Below the pieces are notes generated by a model. It searched no databases, was not told the DNA's origin, and worked only from the letters and a program-made list of their open reading frames with translations. Shown here one piece after another: positions 57,701 through 64,000 of a stretch of DNA of 64,000 nucleotides. Position 1 is the stretch's first letter, and every line of letters starts with the position of its first letter. The DNA is from Fagopyrum homotropicum. Lineage: Eukaryota; Streptophyta; Magnoliopsida; Caryophyllales; Polygonaceae. The DNA lies in assembly GCA_033239125.1 (NCBI GenBank), contig BSWB01000005.1, forward strand, positions 97,525,994 through 97,589,993, read 5' to 3'. The position numbers were made by a program, and so were the translations under genes.

Positions 57701-58829
57701 TCGAAGGTGCATTCCGGAAGATGAAGTTAATAGCGTCATAAGGCATTGTCATTCACTTCCTTGTGGAGGACATGCTAGCACCGATAAAACATGCGCTAAG
57801 GTATTGCGTTCCTGTTTCTTTTGGCCTACATTATTTAAGGATGTGCAATCTTTTGTTGTTTCTTGTGATGCATGCCAAAGGACAGGGAACTTGTCAAGGA
57901 GGAACGAGATGCCACTTAACAACATCCAAGAAGTGGAAATCTTTGATGTATGGGGGATTGACTTCATGGGACCTTTCCCATCCTCCGGAGGAAAGCTCTA
58001 CATTCTCCTTGCAGTTGATTACGTCTCTAGATGGGTTGAAGCCATTGCTTCTCCCACTAACGACGCCAAGGTGGTTGTAAAGTTCTTGAATAGAACTATC
58101 TTTCTACGATTTGGAACTCCCCGCATCATCATCAGCGATGGAGGAACGCATTTCATCAACCGGAAGTTTAAGGCACTTCTATCAAAGTATGGGGTAACCC
58201 ACAAGGTATCAACCGCTTATCACCCTCAAACTAGTGGACAGGTCGAGATCTCAAATAGAGAAATCAAGGCAATTTTGGAGAAGACCGTCTCTAGAACGAG
58301 GAAGGATTGGTCCATGAAATTGGACGATGCTCTTTGGGCGTACAGGACAGCATTCAAGACTCCCATAGGTACCACCCCTTACAATTTGGTATACGGGAAG
58401 TCTTGCCATTTGCCCGTTGAGCTGGAGCACAAGGCATATTGGGCTATCAAATGGTTGAACTTTGACATCAAGGAGGCTGGTGAGAAACGACTATTGGAGC
58501 TTAATGAGCTGGAAGAGCTGCGGTTGAACGCCTATGAGAATGCCAAAATCTACAAGGAAAGAACAAAGAGATGGCATGACAAGCGTATCGTTCCAAAAGA
58601 GCTTAACGAGGGAGATTTAGTTCTACTCTTCAACTCCCGCCTCCGCCTTTTTCCAGGTAAGTTGAAATCTAGATGGACCGGGCCTTACGTTGTGAAACAT
58701 GTTTTCCCTCATGGTGCAGTTGAGATATGGGGAGAAACTAGCGGAAATTTCAAGGTCAACGGTCATAGACTTAAGAAGTACCAACCGGAAATGCCGGTTG
58801 AGGAGGTTGCACCAATCTACCTCGTTTGA
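54753..58829 (+). CDS. D Gag-protease-integrase polyprotein lacking RT and RNase H
   Basis: ATG at 54753 (MRRTRAGKEIVPYDPEPEK), as in A and C; the frame is open from a TTG at 54720. 1,358 residues. Coiled-coil-like charged segment about 20-85; capsid about 140-325 (YELRPQVLAMIRQCQFGG, TWYQSLPPGKISTWEEMTTE, CPHHGIPKIELLEIYFKGL); Asn-rich tail about 385-430 without zinc knuckle; protease with CDLGASVSIIP (Asp near 675) and PVPIILGRPFLATSG; PR-RT linker with TCGACCGAGG words. Near residue 905-925 it passes straight into GPWYADIVNYLVCQEIPPG, the start of integrase: HHCC finger, then Asp near 1069 (WGIDFMGPF), Asp near 1128 (IISDGGTHF), Glu near 1164 (SGQVEISNR), spaced D-35-E, and FKVNGHRLKKYQPE. 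The about 520 residues of RT and RNase H present in C are absent with the frame kept. All remaining catalytic residues look intact. Confidence 0.95.
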   Translation: MRRTRAGKEIVPYDPEPEKTYKRRLREAKMAQQDDRDLAAQLRETQELLRLNKEELMQEKEENRTRTAAIEAEIATIRNQILLRPMQDPVVDPRPRQIPVPDAPADVLPPRMPVRDVLLAGIPQTLGQRMDPNQQLRRPGVNLGDPADHDYELRPQVLAMIRQCQFGGLEKESPHQHLQNYEILMETLRPSRIENNNYKLRPFYFSLKDRALTWYQSLPPGKISTWEEMTTEFLTKFFPPSKTAEMRGKINAFIMKDKESLSKSWERFKDILLDCPHHGIPKIELLEIYFKGLDGSTQFNLQLLSAGTFMDMAVDEAWDFIEKQALHMEKYTHQGAEGGVKRVNFQETQPNNNQLTSLKNDVKQLKELLMAQTKKEEQGQRNNNNGPRNNYNNNNRGSNSNNWRANNQNHGNNHSNSNSNDSSNPFLSSPSSSSTPLKSQGQGSSSSQPEKKDAVLEAILIKLSAMENSMTSFSRAQKSFEQQLANRANEAPRDPGKLPAKTETNPKGQCMAITTRSGLKTADPVPRSMQTTSVQTQSKNTSTEMPTEAAQQKAGGTTETYVPPPAYKPPLPFPQSRARAHLDKHFGKFLDLMNKLHINIPFLDAILGMPAYGKFLKEILSRKRKLEEVGEVRMTSKSSELIKIMKEKMPPKLRDPGSFCIPIQVGDVTCEALCDLGASVSIIPLELCTKIGLGEPKPVKIRLYMADRSITHPVGILEDVPVKLGNFYLPIDFVVLDIPADYPVPIILGRPFLATSGCNVDCKNAKLKFNVGGDEVEFVLLAAMKGEQLTDDIFNIYDEEESRELVSSILINDPLERVISFSLMEEGIDASCDADIRSLKALEEDPGAITEKLIQETKISSLGPSSSTSTEALSGLSEATEEHLGQRLCASTEVDSETMSTEIAENNNFLTPFSDIHPLLADHSLHQLSDNKGPWYADIVNYLVCQEIPPGLTYSQKKRFFKEVRHYYWDEPLLFKCGPDGMLRRCIPEDEVNSVIRHCHSLPCGGHASTDKTCAKVLRSCFFWPTLFKDVQSFVVSCDACQRTGNLSRRNEMPLNNIQEVEIFDVWGIDFMGPFPSSGGKLYILLAVDYVSRWVEAIASPTNDAKVVVKFLNRTIFLRFGTPRIIISDGGTHFINRKFKALLSKYGVTHKVSTAYHPQTSGQVEISNREIKAILEKTVSRTRKDWSMKLDDALWAYRTAFKTPIGTTPYNLVYGKSCHLPVELEHKAYWAIKWLNFDIKEAGEKRLLELNELEELRLNAYENAKIYKERTKRWHDKRIVPKELNEGDLVLLFNSRLRLFPGKLKSRWTGPYVVKHVFPHGAVEIWGETSGNFKVNGHRLKKYQPEMPVEEVAPIYLV

Positions 58830-59627
58830 GACGCACCATGGTCCAGCTAGCGACCTTAAATCAAGCGCTTCTTGGGAGGCAACCCAAGGTATTGCTCTTC
58901 TTTCCCGTTTTCTAGTCTAGCTTAGATAGTTTTTGTTTTTGCTTTGCTTTGCTTTGTTTTTGGCGTTCTGGACAGACAACAGGGAATATCTAAGGAGGAG
59001 CACAACTGGAAGGACAGAAGTTCGAGATTCTGAGAAGACAGAAAGACCTCGGTCACTGTCAAAGCACCTCGACCGAGTTGATTCTTGAGCAACCGAGGCG
59101 ACTAGGGTTTCTGCAGAACCGCCTCGGTCCATACCACCTCGGACCAGTCGAGACCATCTCGACCGAGGTGACAGCAGATCCAGTAAAAGTATAAAAGGGG
59201 GAAAAATTACATTTTTATTTTTTTTACCCTCCTCGACCGCGGCGAACAGACGCACCTCGCTCACCTCGTTTCTTGCTCGTTTTCGACGTTTTCTGCTTCC
59301 AAACCGAGATTGAAGGATAGAGGAGTCGATTGCAACTACAGATCTGCAAGAAATTTGAGCGTTTCGACCGGAAGGAGGTAAAAACGTTCGAAAACCTAAA
59401 CTCGTTCGTTTACTGAAATTTGGGCTTTGGTTGCCCTTGATTCTGTTGAGGAAACCTTTAAGTACCCCTTAGGAAGCATCGGTAGTGATTTTTGGGGGAA
59501 AAGAACTGAAATTCAGAGAGTTGGAAATCGCACTGCCTTCGCCTCGGTCCAGTCGACCTGCACCTCGGTCGAGGCGATTCTTGGAGTTTGTCAGTCGACC
59601 GAGGTAGTCTGACAGTACAGTTTTAAG
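58830..59627 (+). other. D spacer between pol and third ORF
   Basis: Hairpin CTTGGG-AGGCAA-CCCAAG at 58871-58888, 41 nt after the stop. From 59040 to 59610 it holds at least ten CCTCG-AC-CGAGG-type words, some overlapping. No ORF with recognisable product; it could hold a leader or splice acceptor for the third ORF (acagttttaag precedes the ATG). Confidence 0.75.
58871..58888 (+). other. Conserved post-pol hairpin (D copy)
   Basis: Six perfect pairs CTTGGG/CCCAAG around the loop AGGCAA. Counterparts with changed but still pairing stems: C 36519-36534, E 50291-50306, F 29002-29019. Preceded in D, C and E by aagcgctt or aagcgct. Confidence 0.85.
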
Positions 59628-61031
59628 ATGAGTTCTGACAGATTGTTAGCCCTTAGAGACAGATCCTCTCCTTCCCCTTCTTCTTCCTCATCCCGACCTT
59701 CTATCCCGGTGATTCACGAGAGACACCGGGTAGATTATGATCGTATTGCTAGTCGTCCAGTTATCGCTCCTAGATTTCTGGACGTTTCTGCCTTTGATTG
59801 TCTCCACGTAGATGGAGAGCTTAGGAGGATGATCACCACCGTCGGGCTGGATCAGTTTACTGAGATCCGAGCCCCAGCCTACCTTGAGCCGACCCTCGAG
59901 TTTGTCAGTTCCTTCACTTACCTCCCCACAGAGAGGGCTGTGAAGTACCGGTTGATGAACCGGAACTACTTAGTACCTCTTGACCACTGGAGAGACATTT
60001 TTGGCTTCCCTGCCCCCACTGCTGTAGACTTCCCGACCCGAGCTGTAGCTAGAGAGTTCTGGGGTCAGATCGCCCACATTACGAGGGATGCAGACAGGTG
60101 GCGCCCTGGTGATTCCAGGGCGAAGCTTATCTATCATCTAGCTTTTCGGTTGGTACACAGGATCTTCAGCGAGACGCTTCTGGCGCGTACTGAGACGCCC
60201 CAGAAGGTCCGACAGGGGGAGCTCTTCTCTTTATACTACATGGTCACAGGTGGATACCCTGACTTTGGATTGATGCTGGCAGAGGATCTGCACAGGATCA
60301 AGGCCAAAGGGAAGGGAGATATATGCTGCGGAGGGATAGTGACCCATATCGCTAGGTATCAGGATATGGATCTGAGCAGGTGTACCATGGTGGCGGCTGC
60401 CAAGCCGCTCGGACTTCAGGAGATGATTACACGGAGGATTCTAGTTCCCCGTGGTTTGACTACACCTTACGTTGCTATGCCATGGGAGCTGACTGCACCT
60501 CAGGGCATCAGATGGTCTGCACAGTTCTCTGTCTTTGATCCACACTACTGGCAGACAGCATGGGGTCCACTTATGGAGGATTACAGAGAGGGAGCAGCTA
60601 CCCCTGCTGAGGCTGAGGAGGAGGTTGAGGACGAGGACGACGATGATGATGATACAGTAGATGAGAGAGGAGGTGGCGTCCCGATGGACACAGGTACAGA
60701 TACAGCTGGGACGAGCGCGCCACCTATTATTGATTTGGATGATGACGAGGAGGACACTGAGCCGGCGCCAGCTGAGGCATCTCCAGTCAAACCTGCTAGA
60801 CGCAGGAGGCGTGGAGTTAGGGACAGAGCTGCACACCGACGGATCGATGACCTGACGGATCAGGTTATCGACTCATATGCTGCACTTTCGCTGGATATCC
60901 GCGAGATGCAGGAGCGGCAGCATCATCAGCACATGATGGCTCAGCTACAGTTTGAGCGTATCATGGGCCATCCCTATGACCCGACTCAGTACCCCTACAT
61001 ACCACCACCACCACCGGATCGAGACTACTGA
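59628..61031 (+). CDS. D third ORF (Athila env-position protein), intact
   Basis: 467 residues from ATG 59628 to TGA 61029-61031. Ser-rich N-terminus (about 13-25), then a compact region (about 40-320) with FLDVSAFDCLHVDGELRRM, FVSSFTYLPTERAVKYRLMN, PLDHWRDIFGFPAPT, FSLYYMVTGGYPDFGLMLA and ICCGGIVTHIARYQDMDL. The C-terminal third is an acidic run (EEEVEDEDDDDDDTVDE, about 330), a basic cluster (PARRRRRGVRDRAAHRR, about 390) and a Pro-rich end (YIPPPPPDRDY). It resembles the ATHILA ORF-1 type plant family by eye and aligns with the F third ORF. It sits where envelope genes lie in retroviruses, but I see no signal peptide, transmembrane helix or cleavage site; the basic cluster looks more like a nuclear signal. 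Function unknown. Confidence 0.8.
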   Translation: MSSDRLLALRDRSSPSPSSSSSRPSIPVIHERHRVDYDRIASRPVIAPRFLDVSAFDCLHVDGELRRMITTVGLDQFTEIRAPAYLEPTLEFVSSFTYLPTERAVKYRLMNRNYLVPLDHWRDIFGFPAPTAVDFPTRAVAREFWGQIAHITRDADRWRPGDSRAKLIYHLAFRLVHRIFSETLLARTETPQKVRQGELFSLYYMVTGGYPDFGLMLAEDLHRIKAKGKGDICCGGIVTHIARYQDMDLSRCTMVAAAKPLGLQEMITRRILVPRGLTTPYVAMPWELTAPQGIRWSAQFSVFDPHYWQTAWGPLMEDYREGAATPAEAEEEVEDEDDDDDDTVDERGGGVPMDTGTDTAGTSAPPIIDLDDDEEDTEPAPAEASPVKPARRRRRGVRDRAAHRRIDDLTDQVIDSYAALSLDIREMQERQHHQHMMAQLQFERIMGHPYDPTQYPYIPPPPPDRDY

Positions 61032-62518
61032 GGAGCTGCAGGACTTTATTATTATATCTTTTTTTATGCAGTTCGGCTTTTACTCGGTGAGTTCTCTTGT
61101 TTAGACTTTTATTATACCCACTGGGACAGTGTGTCTCAAGTATGGGGTGTTTGCTATTTGACTACTTGACTACGTGATGTATTCGACTACTTTTGATGTA
61201 TTATATTTATCGGATATTTTCGTATTTATGCTTCATTTGCCTTTATGTGATTATCTGATATTACATGCATACCTACAGGTTATTTGATTGAAAAAAAAAA
61301 CAAAAAAATATTTTATAAAAAAAAAAAAACGTCGAAACCGAAAAATTTTTTGACCTCGACCGGGGAGATTCTGGCCGAACGAGGTGATTCACCTCGGTTG
61401 AACCAAGAACACCTCGACCGAGGTGGGTTAACTGAGAAGTTTTCGAAAACGATTTTGTGTGACTTATCTGGATATGATCTCAGTGAAGATCTTGTTTACT
61501 GACTGGTTTTAAATTCTTTATGTGTTTGAAAGGTTTTATGATATGTTTAAGTTGCTAAATGCTTTGTTTAAAATTATTGGCATGTTTAATACTTTGTTTT
61601 TATCCAAATTATGTTGAATTTGAAGGTTGACACCGCAGGTTAAGTTCTCTCACTTTCTTCTTGGAAAGACCAAGGCAATTCATTCTCTTCTTCTTCTTCT
61701 CCTTGATCATGCTTAGCCCCTCATATACATTTTGCCTCCCTTTACCTATCCGGGAATTTGGAAGCAAGCAAAGTGGTGAAAGCAAGTTAAAGTTGAGAAG
61801 TGGGCTGGAAGTGAAAGTGCTAGAAAGTAATAATAGGTTTGGGGAAGTCAATCATGAAGATGAGTAACTCGGCACCATTCACATAGCCGGGTGTTTGTGT
61901 CTTGCCAAAGTCGGATTGAGCGATATTCCTATCGGGTCATGGTATGTGCATCAAGGGTTTGATGCATCTCGAGAAATTGATGATTGCGGATTTCCTAGGC
62001 TTCGGTTATTGTGCACCTCTGTCCATGCATCCCAAAAAGTAAAGTAAAAGGAAAGTGCGAAATAAGCAAAGCTTATTGGTGGAAGGTATTGCAAGTCAAA
62101 GTAAAAGTGAAGTTCATCCTTTTCCCGGATTCCAGCACCACATTACCTTACATACATCCCTACCCTACACGTTTCTTGACCTTTTCTTTTGGGAAGCCCT
62201 TGAGACCTTGAGCTTGTTGATTGACTTAGCGGTTTAAATTGGATTATACATGATTAATTTTGATAATTGTGATTTATTATACATTCTATAATTTTGTGCA
62301 AAGATGAACAACTTTCCTATATTTATAAAATGTTTTGAGCATATTGAGTTTTTAAATTCCAGGAAGTACTCTCTTAGAGTGATCTATGGTAGTTGCACAC
62401 CATAAAATGTTTTTGAAAGGCTTTTTCATTGATTTTTCTTGACTTATAATCCATTCTATCTTGTCTTCTATATGCGGAACTTGCTTGGGGACAAGCAAGG
62501 GCTAAGTATGGCGTATTT
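61032..62518 (+). other. D 3' untranslated region
   Basis: Internal hairpin-polypurine cassette at 61119-61149 (CACTG-GGA-CAGTG, then tgtctcAAGTATGGGGTG); TCGACCGAGG words at 61350-61425; an A-rich run at 61290-61330; conserved block at 61862-61978; terminal cassette at 62480-62518. The open frame at 61661-61867 starts with TTG and has only a weak case: its end (R-F-G ... D-E stop) resembles the same place in C and E. Confidence 0.7.
62480..62518 (+). other. D 3' hairpin plus polypurine-like cassette
   Basis: Stem CTTGCTTG, loop GGGA, stem CAAGCAAG (62480-62499), then ggctAAGTATGGCGTATTT and the LTR at 62519. Perfect 8-bp stem. The tract reads ATGGCG where C has ATGGGG. Confidence 0.85.
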
Positions 62519-64000
62519 TGATAGCATGAATTATAGTCTATATTTTGGGGTTTGTTTGAACGTTTTATCTTCAATAATCTGCATGTTTGTATATACATTA
62601 TGTGATTTTACTGCCATTTCATCTACCTTTGCGAGAATCGAGGTCTACACCTAGTTTCGTTGTAATTGCAGGTAATATGGTACGTTTTGCATCAAAAAGG
62701 AGCAAAAGAAGTCAAGAGTCATTTGGAGCTACATCCAGGAAGCATAGCCATGGATTAAGGATTTACTTTGGGCCAGTTTTGAGAGATTTCACATTCAGTT
62801 GTGACTCACCTCGGTTGACCAGAGATTCATCTCGACCGAGGTGATCCAGAGACGCCGACTCGACCGAAGCGAAAACCTAGGACGCGGCGAGAATATTTTA
62901 TTCTTGAAGGAGATCTTTTAAACTTGGAAAGTAATCTTATATTTTTGGGCTGAGCTCTTGGAAGGAAGGAGATATGCAGAATCATATATTTTACCTATAT
63001 TTTTGGGAGAATATCTTTCTAAGATTTATTATCTTTGGAGGGTTATTTTCCTATAAAAAGGGTTGGATTTTCCACAAATCGAAGGAGTGCTTAGACCCCG
63101 TTTACACCGAAAAATACGCAGCAGCAGCCTACTCCAAGTTGGGAGATTTGAAGAACTTTTTTTGAAGGTTGAAGGAAGATTGAAGTTCATAGCTTTTATA
63201 GCTTTATTGAAGGGTTTTGTAAGATTGTCTTCAATTCCCTCAATTGTTGTCTTGTCTTGTTGGATTATTATCCAAAGAACGCTTTGTTGTGATATTTGAT
63301 TCAGTTATTGAAGTCTTTTCATTAAATTCTTCTTTGTTCAAATATTCACCTTCTTCCTATATATTTTAATACTTTCATTATGATGATGAGTGGCTAATTT
63401 TCTTGTGTGATTCTAGGGTGATTGGCTGAAGGTTGTGGGAAAAACAATGATAGAATAATCTTAGATTTCAGTAGGATCCTGAAAGTTCGAGTCTTTAATC
63501 TTAACCCTAAGCATCTCGTTCGGTTGATGAACATCTCGGCCGGGGTGGAATTCTTCTGACCGAGGTGACTTATTTGATTCGTAACTGAGAGTTAAGTGTT
63601 AGAGTTTGCCAAATCCTATTCTTATTACACCTTCCTGGTTCAAAGCAAGCTTAGGATGAGACTTACCCGGTAATTCCTTAGTTTGTGTATCAACGATCAT
63701 AAGTGTAGGTAATAAAGGTTTATCCTTTATTGGGGTTTGAGTGTGCTTCCATCCCATCTTCGAGAGTTAGCCTGAGACTTACCCGGTAAAGGTTGATTCT
63801 ATCCCCTTAGATGGTGTGTTAGTTTGAGGTTATAGTTCTTTATCTTAATTCCTTGAGACTTACCCGGTAATAGGAGTTGCGGTTTAGGATTAGTGTGTAG
63901 TGAGACTTACCCGGTGATCTACTCCACTTAGTAACACCTTCCCCACGCAAAAATCTCAGCTTTGTCCGCTTATCTATAGATCTTGAGTTGGAACCACAAC
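62519..64000 (+). repeat. D 3' LTR, cut by the window end
   Basis: Aligns base for base with 52889-54370 at an offset of 9,630; differences at 53238, 53373, 53672, 53771 and 53912 of the 5' copy (approximate positions). The last about 257 bp lie outside the window. Confidence 0.97.

Larger units (their letters stand above)
52889..64000 (+). mobile_element. D: young Athila-type element without RT and RNase H, plus strand, 3' LTR cut by window end
   Basis: 5' LTR (52889-54627), tRNA-Asp primer site, one gag-protease-integrase ORF, third ORF, 3' untranslated region with two hairpin-polypurine cassettes, 3' LTR from 62519. The LTRs differ at 5 of 1,482 compared positions. The target is the RT of E; left TSD gtcac (52884-52888), right side outside the window. 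Confidence 0.95.

Noticed and set aside
59628..61031. Retroviral envelope gene
   Set aside because: Right position, but no signal peptide, transmembrane helix or furin-type site is visible.
61661..61867. Small hydrophobic-leader protein in the D 3' region
   Set aside because: Starts only with TTG; the hydrophobic part comes from a cttctt repeat; the C and E counterparts are too short. Only the shared end was kept as a note.

Overview
This window is repeat-dense, non-genic plant nuclear DNA, most likely pericentromeric or other heterochromatin of an angiosperm. I see no host gene. Almost every base belongs to Ty3/gypsy (Metaviridae-type) LTR retrotransposons of two plant clades: Athila-type (tRNA-Asp primer site, DLGA protease, single RNase H, sometimes a third ORF) and Tekay/Del-type chromoviruses (tRNA-Met primer site, chromodomain). 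A hAT-type DNA transposon and a Stowaway-like MITE are nested inside them. The names J, F, A, G, H, I, C, E, D, T1 and T2 are labels I use here.

Layout. 1-7084: T1, a minus-strand chromovirus running off the left edge, inserted into the reverse transcriptase of T2. 7085-12139: T2, a plus-strand chromovirus remnant with its 3' LTR. T2 sits in J (12140-12760), a plus-strand Athila integrase remnant. 12781-14585: two LTR pieces of one family facing each other. From about 13160 to 46831 lies F, an old minus-strand Athila element cut into four visible pieces (13160-15263, 23512-25130, 28712-29642, 44295-46831) by A (15264-23511, TSD gtgga), H (25131-28711, a solo chromovirus LTR), C (29643-44294, TSD atggt) and E (from 46832). 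A carries solo LTR G inside its own 5' LTR. H carries end-truncated LTR I. C carries a 3.4 kb hAT-like element (8-bp TSD), which itself carries a Stowaway-like MITE. E is interrupted in its reverse transcriptase at 52888 by D (52889 to beyond 64000).

Coding state. C is complete: both LTRs, primer site, gag and a 1,448-codon pro-pol frame, separated from gag by one in-frame TAA; its LTRs differ at about 22 of 1,822 positions. D is the youngest: its LTRs differ at 5 of the 1,482 alignable positions. D has one long open frame encoding Gag, protease and integrase, but the whole reverse transcriptase and RNase H are missing in frame, and it has an intact third ORF. It therefore looks like a recently mobilised, non-autonomous element helped in trans. 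T1, T2, J, F, A and E are pseudogenised.

Most interesting signals. (1) A hairpin 41-46 nt after the pol stop codon in D, C, E and F has an almost invariant AGGCAA loop and compensatory stem changes. (2) A hairpin plus polypurine-like cassette (stem, GGGA-like loop, then AAGTATGGGG) stands at the 3' LTR and again 0.6-1.4 kb upstream in the same four elements, also with covarying stems. (3) A 15-nt word, TGAGACTTACCCGGT, occurs four times in the downstream half of each LTR at nearly fixed spacing in two diverged LTR families. (4) Each lineage is peppered, in LTR, linker-coding and untranslated DNA alike, with its own short CpG-rich inverted repeat. These point to shared RNA or DNA architecture in Athila elements not explained by the protein domains.
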